A stretch of 64,000 bases of DNA from contig NZ_CP062008.1 in the NCBI RefSeq assembly GCF_005670685.2, positions 3,286,001 through 3,350,000 of the forward strand. Reading direction: 5' to 3'. Below, one piece after another: positions 18,581-28,434 of this stretch. Origin of the DNA: Mycolicibacterium mucogenicum DSM 44124. GTDB lineage: Bacteria; Actinomycetota; Actinomycetes; Mycobacteriales; Mycobacteriaceae. A model generated the notes under the pieces. The model was not told the DNA's origin and did not search any database. It was given only the letters and a program-made list of their open reading frames with translations. A program made the translations under genes and the position numbers. Numbering within the stretch: the first letter of the stretch is position 1; each line of letters opens with the position of its first letter.

Positions 18581-18623
18581 CCCCGACCACAGTCCATCAA
18601 TCACAACCACCAAGGAGGAACGC

Positions 18624-19463
18624 ATGTCCGTTGTACTCATCACCGGTTGTTCGAGCGGCATCGGCGAGGCGACCGCGGCCGATCTGGTGGCACACGGCCA
18701 CACCGTCTATGCCACGGCCCGGCGTCCGGAGACGCTGAAGGCGCTGGCAGACAAGGGATGCCACACCCTGGCGCTCGACGTCACCAAAGAAGAGTCGATG
18801 GCCGCCGCGGTGGCCGCCGTGGAGGACGAAGCCGGCTCGATCGACGTCCTGGTGAACAACGCGGGCTACTCACAATCCGGCGCCGTGGAGTCGATTCCGC
18901 TCGACAACATCCGAAAACAGTTCGAAACCAATGTGTTCGGGCTCATCAGGATGAGTCAACTGGTGCTGCCGGGCATGCGCGCGGCCGGCAGCGGACGCAT
19001 CATCAACATCGGGTCGATGGGCGGGAAGCTCACCTTCCCCGGCGGGGGCATCTACCACGCTACCAAGTACGCCGTCGAAGCCATCTCCGACGCCATGCGG
19101 TTCGAGGTCCAGGGGTTTGGCGTCCAGATCGTGCTCATCGAACCCGGGCTGATCACCACAGGTTTCGCCGACACCGCCGTCGGGTCGGTCGACGGCCTGA
19201 ACGACGGACCGTACGCCGAATTCAATTCCCGGGTCGGCACTGTCACCGCCGACATCTACGCCGGCAGTGTCGCGAAGTTCCTGGGCGGCAAACCGGATTC
19301 GGTCGCCGAGGTGGTCCGCAAGGCCATCGAAGCCAAACGGCCGAAGGCCCGTTACACCGTCACGCCCAGTGCGACGCTGAGCATCCTGCAACGACAATTA
19401 ACCCCGGACAAGTTCTGGGACCTGGCCATGCGCGCCCAATTCCCCGTCCCCGGAGGCAAATAG
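18624..19463 (+). CDS. short-chain dehydrogenase/reductase
   Basis: A 279-residue classical SDR from ATG 18624 with a perfect AAGGAGGA site. Cofactor motif TGCSSGIGEATA at the N-terminus, LVNNAGYSQSGA, catalytic Ser in NIGSMGGKLTF and YHATKYAVE (Tyr/Lys pair). It probably oxidises or reduces a hydroxy/keto group on a lipid or xenobiotic. Two bases separate its stop from the start of the quinone reductase gene region, so the two are probably cotranscribed. Confidence 0.92.
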   Translation: MSVVLITGCSSGIGEATAADLVAHGHTVYATARRPETLKALADKGCHTLALDVTKEESMAAAVAAVEDEAGSIDVLVNNAGYSQSGAVESIPLDNIRKQFETNVFGLIRMSQLVLPGMRAAGSGRIINIGSMGGKLTFPGGGIYHATKYAVEAISDAMRFEVQGFGVQIVLIEPGLITTGFADTAVGSVDGLNDGPYAEFNSRVGTVTADIYAGSVAKFLGGKPDSVAEVVRKAIEAKRPKARYTVTPSATLSILQRQLTPDKFWDLAMRAQFPVPGGK

Positions 19464-19465
19464 GC

Positions 19466-20461
19466 ATGTACGCGATAACTTTCAACGGCCACGGTGAGCC
19501 CGAGGTGATGGAGTGGGCCGAGGTCGACGACCTTCCCGCGCCCGGGCCCGGTCAGGTCGCCATCGACGTGGTGGCGGCCGGTGTCAACCGCGCCGACGTC
19601 ATGCAGCGCATGGGCTTCTATCCGCCGCCGCCGGGCGCCAGCGACATCCCGGGCCTCGAGGTCTCTGGTTACATCGCCGAAGTCGGTGCCGGAGTCCAAG
19701 ATTGGGCACCCGGTGACGTGGTATGTGCTCTGCTGGCCGCCGGCGGGTACGCCGAACGCGTCAACGTCGCCGCCAGCCACGTGCTGCCCGTGCCACAGGG
19801 CGTGAGCGTCACGGCCGCGGCGGCGCTGCCGGAAACCGCGGCCACCGTGTGGTCGAACGTGGTGATGACCGGTGGTCTGCAGAGCGGGCAGACGCTGCTG
19901 ATCCATGGCGGTGGCAGCGGGATCGGCACGCACGCAATACAAGTGGGCCGCGCACTCGGCGCCAACGTGGCGGTGACGGCCGGCACGCAGTTCAAACTCG
20001 ATGTCTGCCGCGAACTCGGCGCGCAGACGTTGATCAACTATCGCGACCAGGACTTCCCCGCGGTGGTCAACGCCGAATACTCCGGCGCCGACGTCATTCT
20101 CGACATCATGGGCGGCAGTTACCTCGGTAAGAACGTGGACGCCCTCGCCGAGAACGGCCACCTCACCATCATCGGGCTGCAAGGCGGGGCCGTCGCTGAA
20201 CTGAATCTCGCTACGCTGCTGTTCAAACGAGGATCGGTCCATGTGACGAACTTGCGGCGGCGGCCGGAGGAAGGCCCAGGCTCCAAAGCCGAGATCATCA
20301 GCGCGCTGCGGCAGCACCTGTGGCCACTGATCGATGCCGGTGCCGTGGCGCCGGTCGTCGCGGCCGAGGTGCCGATCACCGACGCCCCCGAGGCGCACCG
20401 GCTGCTCGACTCCGACAAGACCGTCGGAAAGGTGTTGCTCACCGTCCCGCGTGCCGGCTAG
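19466..20461 (+). CDS. zinc-independent quinone oxidoreductase (MDR superfamily)
   Basis: A 331-residue protein from ATG 19466. It is a medium-chain reductase of the QOR/TED2 type: GVNRADVMQRMGFYPPPPGA, the AAALPETAATVWSN segment, and NADPH motif IHGGGSGIGTHAIQVGRALG. Zinc ligands of alcohol dehydrogenases are missing, as expected for NADPH:quinone reductases. It fits the redox-detoxification theme of the block regulated by the AraC pair. It ends immediately before a degenerate PAP2 gene that is in the same frame. Confidence 0.9.
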   Translation: MYAITFNGHGEPEVMEWAEVDDLPAPGPGQVAIDVVAAGVNRADVMQRMGFYPPPPGASDIPGLEVSGYIAEVGAGVQDWAPGDVVCALLAAGGYAERVNVAASHVLPVPQGVSVTAAAALPETAATVWSNVVMTGGLQSGQTLLIHGGGSGIGTHAIQVGRALGANVAVTAGTQFKLDVCRELGAQTLINYRDQDFPAVVNAEYSGADVILDIMGGSYLGKNVDALAENGHLTIIGLQGGAVAELNLATLLFKRGSVHVTNLRRRPEEGPGSKAEIISALRQHLWPLIDAGAVAPVVAAEVPITDAPEAHRLLDSDKTVGKVLLTVPRAG

Positions 20462-21080
20462 CGATCAGAGACCACCGCCGTCAACCTCGATGTACGAATC
20501 TTCCACGTCATCAACGATTTCGCCCGCGACACCCCGTGGCTGCATTCCTTGATGACCGCGTACGCCAACCACGGCGTGTTCCTGTTCATGGCATTGTGGC
20601 TGGGCGGGTGGTGGCTCGCCCGCACGAGCGGAAACCCGATGGCGATGACGAGCGTGCTGTGGACACCATTGGGCGTGTTTGCCGCCCTACTGGTCTATGA
20701 CCCGATCGCCGTGTCCGTCAATGAGACCCGTCCCTGCAACGCCCTACGTGACATCGTCGTCTTGCCACTGCAATACCGACGGCGGGTTTCCCAGCATCCA
20801 TGCCGTGATTGCGGCAGCTGTCGCGGCGGGGTTGTGGCTGACGAACCGCTACCTCGGCGTGGTGGCCGCCGTGGCAGCGGTTGTCATGGCCTTCGCGCGT
20901 GTCTACGTCGGCGCCCACTATCCGAGCGATGTCCTTGCCGGCTTGGCCCTCGGCGTCGTCGTCAGCTCGGCCGGATACTTCTTGTTCCGGCCGCTGCTGC
21001 GGCGGTTGCTCGAAGTTCTCGAAAGGACCCGGCTCCGGGGCATCGTCACCGCGAAACCTCGCGACCGGCGCATTCCATAA
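20462..21080 (+). pseudogene. PAP2-superfamily membrane phosphatase, decayed
   Basis: Homology starts just after the quinone-reductase stop (VRIFHVINDFARDTPWLHSLM) but no ATG, GTG or TTG precedes it; the first start codons are TTG 20549/ATG 20552, inside the first helix. Near 20758-20764 the frame shifts: the first frame carries NETRPCNALRDIVV, while the second resumes with CNTDGGFPSIHAV, FARVYVGAHYPSDVLAGL and two more helices to 21080. The usual PSGH/PSDH motif reads PSIH. Three independent lesions (lost start, frameshift, altered active-site motif) indicate a real pseudogene. Intact relatives dephosphorylate lipid phosphates. Confidence 0.8.
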
Positions 21081-21336
21081 CTGCCGGAGCGCCACCTCGT
21101 CCAACCCGATCGCGCCGGATGCGGTCGCCGACGATGCGCTCGACCAGCAGCGGAACAAAGGCTTGAACGCGGGCGTCCGCGAACCGCGTCGCGGCCTCCC
21201 GACACCAGCCCATGATCTCAGTGTCTCGGGCGGTATCGTTGCGGCCCTCGCGGCGGGCCAGTTTCCCGGCGACCTCGTCAACCCAATCCGTCGCCGACCG
21301 GCTTGACCGGGTCGGCTCGTGCAGTACTTGGGTCAC
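21046..21336 (-). CDS. small protein with three-helix-bundle dimerisation-like domain (96 aa)
   Basis: A 96-residue protein from GTG 21336, overlapping the stop of the universal stress gene by four bases (GTGA), so translationally coupled to it. The segment WVDEVAGKLARREG ... REAATRFADARVQAFVPLLVERIV matches the pattern seen at the C-terminus of the 6624-7064 protein. Its 3' end overlaps the end of the PAP2 pseudogene on the other strand. Coupling to a USP gene suggests a stress or dormancy role; the mechanism is unknown. Confidence 0.7.
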   Translation of the reverse strand: MTQVLHEPTRSSRSATDWVDEVAGKLARREGRNDTARDTEIMGWCREAATRFADARVQAFVPLLVERIVGDRIRRDRVGRGGAPAVMECAGREVSR

Positions 21337-22217
21337 CGCTGCCCTACCATCGATGGCTCGATCGAACCCTTTTGGCAGGCAACACCATTGCCAGTCGATG
21401 CGCGAGGGCAGGACCGGACGAACAACAGCGTGCAGTCAGAGCCCTTCAAGGTTTTGCGCATTTCGTCGCTCGTCAGTTCCGCCACCAATTCCCGATCATC
21501 TCCAGGCACGATGACCAACTGGTCGATACACGCACTCTGCCGCAGCAAGTTGCTCAGATGCCCCGGCATCGCCAGCGTGACCGACTCGAGGTGCCTGTTG
21601 TCCGCGGCCCTCAAGTACCGCTCCAGGGCGGCGTGCACCGGATGTCTGACATCCACCGGCGCACCCGAATGCGACCACGGCTCCAACATCAGAATCGGCG
21701 CGTCACGCCATGTCGAATCAGCCTCGGCCGCGTTCAATACGGCGGTGGCAGAAGCTGATTCGTCCAGGACGGCGACGATCCACTTGCGATGGTCGAACTC
21801 GCGGTGTTTCCGCCGGATGATCGCGACCGAGCCTGGCGCACTCCGGGCCACCTCGACAGCTGTCGAGCCGCGCGGAGCATCCGGCGCGTCATGCGTTCCG
21901 CGGGCGCCGATGCAGACCACCGCTGCGCGCCGGGACTCTTCGGCAAGGCATTCGGCTGGACTGCCCGAGAGAATCTCCGACTCGAGCTTCACCTCGATGT
22001 GCGTGTCGGTCACCGCTTTCCATGCCTTGTGCAATGCGTGCTGGGCGCGGTCGATGCTCTCCTGACGATCTACGGCTTCCGGGTCGATGACGTAGACCAG
22101 CCGCAACGGGGTGTCCCGGCTCGCCGCTTCGAGCGCGGCCCAGCGTGCCGCGCGCAGTGCATGTTTGGAACCGTCGATACCGACCACCACCGGTGTGGCT
22201 GAATCTGGGATGTTCAT
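21333..22217 (-). CDS. universal stress protein, tandem UspA domains
   Basis: A 294-residue protein from ATG 22217 with two UspA domains. Domain 1 starts VVVGIDGSKHALRAARWA and contains CIGARGTH; domain 2 starts WIVAVLDESASATAVLNAA and is more divergent, with a weak ATP-binding G-x2-G-x9-G pattern. Mycobacterial two-domain USPs of this size are typical DosR-regulon members that bind ATP. It diverges from the Acg-like gene, with DosR-box-like sequences in the 228-bp gap, and forms an operon with the 21046 gene. Confidence 0.88.
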   Translation of the reverse strand: MNIPDSATPVVVGIDGSKHALRAARWAALEAASRDTPLRLVYVIDPEAVDRQESIDRAQHALHKAWKAVTDTHIEVKLESEILSGSPAECLAEESRRAAVVCIGARGTHDAPDAPRGSTAVEVARSAPGSVAIIRRKHREFDHRKWIVAVLDESASATAVLNAAEADSTWRDAPILMLEPWSHSGAPVDVRHPVHAALERYLRAADNRHLESVTLAMPGHLSNLLRQSACIDQLVIVPGDDRELVAELTSDEMRKTLKGSDCTLLFVRSCPRASTGNGVACQKGSIEPSMVGQR

Positions 22218-22285
22218 CGGATGTCCTTGCGCAGTTGACGTGATCTCCGATCACATCTGACCTCGCCCGCACGAACCGGGCATAG

Positions 22286-22304
22286 TGTCGAAGGTCCTTC
22301 GACA
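22286..22304. promoter_or_regulatory. palindrome, DosR-box-like, upstream of USP
   Basis: A 19-bp perfect inverted repeat (TGTCGAAGG, one T, CCTTCGACA) lies 69 bp upstream of the USP start. On the minus strand it reads GGACCTTCGAC, close to the GGGAC-CTTCG-GCCC core of DosR sites. DosR binding is inferred. Confidence 0.5.
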
Positions 22305-22364
22305 GGTCCGAAAAGTGCTCTGTCGGCGGCGGGGACGACTCTGACCGCCAACGGCCCAGGTACT

Positions 22365-22380
22365 GGTGACTTCCGACCCT
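22365..22380 (+). promoter_or_regulatory. DosR-box-like site upstream of Acg-like gene
   Basis: GGTGACTTCCGACCCT lies 66 bp before the Acg-like ATG. It fits the half-site pattern GGGACTT..G.CCC derived from the published DosR consensus. A weaker match (GGGGACGACTCTGACCGCC, 22331-22349) lies a little further upstream, as in M. tuberculosis promoters with paired boxes. Confidence 0.6.
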
Positions 22381-22445
22381 GGGCGAAGCGTCCAGACCGT
22401 CGCAGGCTTCATGGCGTACCTCGTTGCGGTCGAGGAGGACGCGTC

Positions 22446-23444
22446 ATGACGAAAGCCACCATTCCCCTCGCGGAAATCGAAGGGGCGGTACTTCTGGCCT
22501 GCAGAGCGCCGTCGATCCACAACAGCCAGCCGTGGAAATGGGTCCTCGAATCCGCCACGCTGAAGCTTTATCTCGATGCCGACTGGCTGGTGACCACCGA
22601 CGGTTCGGGACGCCAGGCACTGTTGAGTTGCGGCGCGGCATTGGATCATCTCCGCGTGGCGATGGCCGCGACCGGCTGGACCACCACGGTCGACCGTTTT
22701 CCCGATCCGGACAACCACCGGCACCTCGCTGACATCCACTTCCAGCCGGCCGGCAGCGTCACTCCGGCGCAACGACAGGCGGCAGACGCGATATTGTGCC
22801 GACGCACTGACCGGCTTCCGTTCGGCGCGGTGGATGACCAGCCGGCACTGATCGAACTGCTGCGGCTGGCAGTGGGCAATCGCCCGACCCGGATGGACGT
22901 CCTGGCTGCCCACCAACGAACTCAACTGGCCGAGGCCTCGCATCTCACCGACGCGCTACGCATGTATGACGCCGCGTATCACGCCGAATTGGACTGGTGG
23001 ACTTCACCTTTTGACAGCACGACCGGCATCCCACACAGTGCACTGGTGTCGGCCCCAGAGAGTGACCGGGTTGACATCGGACGCACGTTCCCGGTGACCC
23101 ATGGTCGCGAACGGCGTCAGCACGCCGGCGACGATCAGGCCACCGTGGTGGTGATCTCCGCGCTCGGCGATACGCGCGAGGACGTCCTGACGTGTGGCGA
23201 GACGTTGTCGGCAGTGCTGCTGGAGGCCACCGTCGCGGGCCTAGCGAGTTGCACGCTCACTCATCTGACCGAGCACCCGGCCACCTGCGACATCATCAGT
23301 ACGCTCACCGGCCACCCTCTGCCCCAGGTGTTGGTCCGCATCGGCAGCGCCCCAGCCCTGGATGACGTCCCGCCACCGACACCGCGACGCCAGCTGGCGG
23401 ATGTCTTCTGCTTCCGGCCACATCGCCCTGATGATCGGAATTGA
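22446..23444 (+). CDS. Acg-like nitroreductase-family protein (DosR regulon type)
   Basis: A 332-residue protein from ATG 22446. It has the duplicated nitroreductase fold with ACRAPSIHNSQPWKW near residue 18, DGSGRQALLSCGAALDHLRVA, CRRTDRLPFG and the C-terminal GLASCTLTHLTEHP and QVLVRIG motifs. This is the Acg (Rv2032)/Rv3131/Rv3127 family, DosR-dependent proteins thought to sequester FMN rather than act as standard nitroreductases. The divergent USP and the DosR-like site support dormancy induction. A paralogue lies at 28435-29466. Confidence 0.9.
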   Translation: MTKATIPLAEIEGAVLLACRAPSIHNSQPWKWVLESATLKLYLDADWLVTTDGSGRQALLSCGAALDHLRVAMAATGWTTTVDRFPDPDNHRHLADIHFQPAGSVTPAQRQAADAILCRRTDRLPFGAVDDQPALIELLRLAVGNRPTRMDVLAAHQRTQLAEASHLTDALRMYDAAYHAELDWWTSPFDSTTGIPHSALVSAPESDRVDIGRTFPVTHGRERRQHAGDDQATVVVISALGDTREDVLTCGETLSAVLLEATVAGLASCTLTHLTEHPATCDIISTLTGHPLPQVLVRIGSAPALDDVPPPTPRRQLADVFCFRPHRPDDRN

Positions 23445-23653
23445 GGGCGGAGCGCTTGATTTGCGTCTGGCGGCAGCCCACTTCTGCGTCAGTCGGGCCG
23501 TTCCACACAACGCGGCCGCAAGCGCGATACCGGTTGCCAGCTGCTTCTTCATGTCATCGACGATGGGAAGTCTCCAGGGGCGTCCACTAGGGCACATGGG
23601 CCCACGGTTGCGGCCGAGCGACCTGGCCCGAGAGGTCACTGTGACAGGTGACT

Positions 23654-23669
23654 AGGGACCAATGGCTCT
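23654..23669 (+). promoter_or_regulatory. DosR-box-like site upstream of USP-dosR-dosS
   Basis: AGGGACCAATGGCTCT lies 70 bp before the USP ATG at 23739, the same distance as the other candidate boxes in this cluster. This would be the autoregulated promoter of the ancestral USP-dosR-dosS operon. The 23445-23738 gap holds no convincing gene. Confidence 0.55.
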
Positions 23670-23738
23670 GCCGCGGACGAGGTCACCGCACCTACCGTCG
23701 ACGAATACTCAGCTCGGTGATGTCAGGAGGGTGTGGAG

Positions 23739-24596
23739 ATGTACAAGTCAGCTTCGCCGTCGCCGGCCGTCGTGGTCGGCGTCGACGGATCACGGTGGTC
23801 GGTCGACGCTGCCTTGTGGGCGGTTGATGAAGCCGTCAGTCGCGATGTGCCCCTGCGCCTGCTCTACGTCGTCGAGCCACGCGGTCACGGTGCAGTCGAT
23901 CCTCAGCAGGAAGCCCAGGATCTGGCGTGCGCCGATGTTTCCGTGCGGCGCGCGTTGGTCGCCATCGAATCGACCGAGAAGCCGGTCAAGGTGGAATGGG
24001 AAGTACTGCAGGGCCATCCCTCCCGGGTGCTGCTGGATGCGAGCCGATCTGCTGACTTGCTGTGTCTCGGCTCGCTCGGCATCGCGCATGCGACGGGGTA
24101 TCGGCTCGGTTCCACCTCGGCCACGTTGGCCAGTTCCGCACCGTGCCCGGTGGCCATCGTCCGCAGCGCGAACCACCACGGGGCGATGGGGCCCCGGCAC
24201 GTTGTTGTCGAAGTCGATGAAAGCCCGGACAGCGCCGTCGTTCTCGAGGCCGGGATCAGCGAAGCCCGGCTGCGCGGAGCGCCCCTGACGGTGCTCGCGA
24301 CGCGGCCTACCACACTGTCGGACGGTCGGGACAGAGTGCCCGACGATGGCGTGCGGGCACGCCTGGACAAACGCCTCGCCCAGCACCGCGTGGCCAACCC
24401 GGACGTGGAGTTCAACCCCGTCGCAATCCGTGGTTCGACGATGAATTACCTTGATCGCCAGGCTGATTCGATTCAACTGCTGGTGATCGGCAGGCATCGG
24501 AGACCTGGGATGGGCGAGATCGTGGGCACGGCGCGCTCAGCCTCACCCCAGGTGAACTGCACGGCGCTGATTTGCCAAAATGGTCAGCGCCTCTAG
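23739..24596 (+). CDS. universal stress protein, tandem UspA domains (Rv3134c-like position)
   Basis: A 285-residue protein. ATG 23739 was chosen because AGGAGG (23725-23730) is 8 bases upstream, too close to GTG 23733. Domain 1 begins VVVGVDGSRWSVDAALWA with LGSLGIAHATGYRLGST; domain 2 begins HVVVEVDESPDSAVVLEA and ends with IVGTARSASPQ. Position immediately upstream of dosR matches Rv3134c, whose promoter drives dosRS in M. tuberculosis. The stop codon TAG (24594-24596) contains the TA target of the IS630 element, and the insertion regenerated it, so the protein is unchanged. Confidence 0.88.
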   Translation: MYKSASPSPAVVVGVDGSRWSVDAALWAVDEAVSRDVPLRLLYVVEPRGHGAVDPQQEAQDLACADVSVRRALVAIESTEKPVKVEWEVLQGHPSRVLLDASRSADLLCLGSLGIAHATGYRLGSTSATLASSAPCPVAIVRSANHHGAMGPRHVVVEVDESPDSAVVLEAGISEARLRGAPLTVLATRPTTLSDGRDRVPDDGVRARLDKRLAQHRVANPDVEFNPVAIRGSTMNYLDRQADSIQLLVIGRHRRPGMGEIVGTARSASPQVNCTALICQNGQRL

Positions 24597-25684
24597 TGTC
24601 CTGCGCCGGGAATTCGTTGAAGATATGAACCGAGTCGTTCGAAGATCTCGTCGGCGGTCTTGGTCCAGTTGAACGGGCGGGGGTTGTCGTTCCAGTCTGC
24701 GATCCACTCGCGAATGTCCTTCTCGAGGGCCTGAATTGAGCGGTGAACGCCGCGGCGCAGTTTCTGGTCGGTGAGTAACCCGAACCACCGCTCGACCTGG
24801 TTGAGCCACGACGAGTAGGTCGGGGTGAAGTGCATGTGGAATCGGGGATGGGCGGCAAGCCATTTGGTTACTGTCGGCGATTTGTGCGTCGAGTAGTTGT
24901 CGCAGATCAGATGGACGTCCAGGTCAGCGGGCACGGTGTTGTCCAACTTGGTCAAGAACTTCTTGAACTCGATCGCGCGGTGCCGGCGGTGAATCGAGCC
25001 GTAGACCTCGCCGGTGGCCACATCCAGGGCGGCGAACAAGGTGGTGATTCCGTGCCGCACGTAGTCATGGGTGCGGCGCTCGGGCATGCCGGGCATCATC
25101 GGCAGGACCGGCGCGCTGCGATCCAAGGCCTGGATCTGCGATTTTTCATCGACGCAGAGCACCAGTGCCTTCTCCGGCGGGTCCAGATACAACCCCACGA
25201 CGTCACGGACCTTGTCGACGAACTGCGGGTCGTTGCTGATCTTGAAGGTGTCCACCTGATGCGGCTTGAGGCCGAACGACTTCCAGATCCGTCCGACCGT
25301 TGACTTCGACAACCCGGTCTCAGCCGCCATCGAAGACCGCGACCAGTGCGTGGCGCCTTTGGGTTGACGCTCCAACGTGGCCACGATCAGCTGCTCGACC
25401 GCCTCGTCGGTGATCTTGCGCGGCGCACCAGGACGCGGCTCATCGGCCAGACCCTCCAGTCGCGCCTCCAGGAACCGTCCACGCCATTTGCCGACCGTTT
25501 GCGGCCACACACCTTCATCAGCGGCGACTTCCTTGTTGGATTTCCCTGCCGCGCAACCCAACACGATCCGACAACGTTGGGCCAACGCCTGCGAGGACTT
25601 CGATCGACGGGCCCACCGCTGCAACGTCTCACGTTCGTCGTCGGTCAACACCAACTCGACTACCGGCCTACCCCTGGTTCCCAC
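24593..25684 (-). CDS. IS630-family transposase
   Basis: A 363-residue protein from ATG 25684. N-terminal HTH region (AAGKSNKEVAADEGVWPQTVGKWRGRF), a second winged-helix segment (TGLSKSTVGRIWKSFGLKP), then the DDE catalytic core: VLCVDEKSQIQAL, HLICDNYSTHKSP and WLNQVERWFGLL give the D, D and E. Its stop codon TAG uses the flanking TA plus one host base (24593), so termination depends on the insertion site. Single-frame IS630 transposases of about 340-365 residues are usual; nothing suggests inactivation. Confidence 0.95.
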   Translation of the reverse strand: MGTRGRPVVELVLTDDERETLQRWARRSKSSQALAQRCRIVLGCAAGKSNKEVAADEGVWPQTVGKWRGRFLEARLEGLADEPRPGAPRKITDEAVEQLIVATLERQPKGATHWSRSSMAAETGLSKSTVGRIWKSFGLKPHQVDTFKISNDPQFVDKVRDVVGLYLDPPEKALVLCVDEKSQIQALDRSAPVLPMMPGMPERRTHDYVRHGITTLFAALDVATGEVYGSIHRRHRAIEFKKFLTKLDNTVPADLDVHLICDNYSTHKSPTVTKWLAAHPRFHMHFTPTYSSWLNQVERWFGLLTDQKLRRGVHRSIQALEKDIREWIADWNDNPRPFNWTKTADEIFERLGSYLQRIPGAGH

Positions 25685-25730
25685 CCGCCAATTCTACAAT
25701 TAATCAACTAATTTACGGCGCAGGACACTA
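24594..25730 (-). mobile_element. IS630-family insertion sequence with TA target duplication
   Basis: The element is 24596-25728 (1133 bp) flanked by TA at 24594-24595 and 25729-25730. Terminal inverted repeats read GTGTCCTGCGCCG at both ends, with a further partly matching AATT.GTTGA. One transposase gene fills it, leftward. TA duplication and a DDE transposase are the IS630/Tc1-mariner hallmark. Both ends look intact, so it may still be mobile. It separates the USP gene from dosR. Confidence 0.93.
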
Positions 25731-25807
25731 GCCCGGGCGTGGCCTATCGTCATGAGCAGGACGTCAACGTTTACCAGCACGCCGCAGGCGTGCAGAAGGG
25801 CACGCGA

Positions 25808-26455
25808 ATGGTCACAGTATTTCTCGTCGATGACCATGAAGTCGTGCGCCGCGGACTCATCGACCTGCTGAGTGCGGACCCGGATCTGGAAGTCATCGGC
25901 GAGGCTGGAACCGTGGCGCATGCCATGGCCCAGATTCCTGCGCTCAGGCCCGATGTCGCCGTCCTCGATGTGCGTCTGCCGGACGGCAACGGCATCGAAC
26001 TATGCCGTGATCTGCTTTCGCGCCTGCCCGACCTACGGTGTCTGATGTTGACCTCGTTCACCTCTGATGAAGCCATGCTCGACGCAGTCCTGGCCGGGGC
26101 GAGCGGCTACGTCATCAAGGACATCAAAGGTATGGAACTCGCCGAGGCGATCAAGGCCGTGGGCGCCGGACGGTCCCTACTGGACAACCGTGCCGCCGCG
26201 GCGTTGATGGCGAAGCTGCGCAATGAAGCCGAGCGGTCGGACCCGCTTTCGGGGCTGACCGATCAGGAACGGGTGCTGCTCGATCTGCTCGGCGAAGGAT
26301 TGACCAACAAGCAGATCGCCGCACGAATGTTCCTGGCCGAGAAGACGGTCAAGAACTACGTGTCGCGTCTGCTCGCCAAGCTCGGTATGGAACGACGGAC
26401 GCAGGCCGCGGTGTTCGTGTCGAAACTGGACCGGCCGCGGCGCTCGGACGACTGA
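25808..26455 (+). CDS. dosR: DosR (DevR) dormancy response regulator
   Basis: A 215-residue protein. ATG 25808 (AGAAGG upstream) matches the known DosR start; the frame opens earlier at 25739. Receiver domain with acidic pocket DD (8-9), phospho-acceptor Asp54 in [12 protein letters not shown], and Thr/Lys switch residues ([13 protein letters not shown]). LuxR-type HTH at the C-terminus ([25 protein letters not shown]). It is nearly collinear with M. tuberculosis DosR (Rv3133c), which turns on the hypoxia/NO/CO dormancy regulon. The IS630 element ends 78 bp upstream, so expression now depends on read-through, an IS-derived promoter or a local promoter. Confidence 0.95.
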   Translation: MVTVFLVDDHEVVRRGLIDLLSADPDLEVIGEAGTVAHAMAQIPALRPDVAVLDVRLPDGNGIELCRDLLSRLPDLRCLMLTSFTSDEAMLDAVLAGASGYVIKDIKGMELAEAIKAVGAGRSLLDNRAAAALMAKLRNEAERSDPLSGLTDQERVLLDLLGEGLTNKQIAARMFLAEKTVKNYVSRLLAKLGMERRTQAAVFVSKLDRPRRSDD

Positions 26456-28216
<1,761 letters not shown>

Positions 28217-28228
28217 TGGACTCGGCAT

Positions 28229-28244
28229 GAGGAACCAATGCCCT
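28229..28244 (+). promoter_or_regulatory. weak DosR-box-like site
   Basis: GAGGAACCAATGCCCT resembles the site before the 23739 USP (AGGGACCAATGGCTCT). It is 190 bp from the Acg-like start at 28435, further than other candidates, so support is weak. The 218-bp gap otherwise holds no gene that I can support. Confidence 0.3.
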
Positions 28245-28434
28245 TGGCTTCCATCGACGAAATGGGCCCTGCTTCGCCGCATCTGGTCGTCGGGCGAGAC
28301 TCTTCAGCAAGTGACGTAATGCTCTGTCGATCGTGCCGGATCGCCTGCAGGATCGCTGTATGAGAAACGAGCAGTGCGCACGATCTGAATCGCACCGCGT
28401 CGACCTCGACCATAGGTCTTGTGAGGTGAATCAG

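Noticed and set aside
23241..23550. Leftward frame starting MKKQLATGIALAAALCGTA, possible small exported protein
   Set aside because: Signal-like N-terminus, but no ribosome site was confirmed and the frame runs far into the antisense of the Acg-like gene without a stop near 23445; more likely chance.
23617..23645. Second DosR box at GGCCCGAGAGGTCAC
   Set aside because: One base too many between the conserved halves compared with other sites.
24595..24596. USP gene possibly truncated by the IS630 insertion
   Set aside because: Joining the sequences on either side of the element also gives TAG at the same codon, so the protein length is unaltered.
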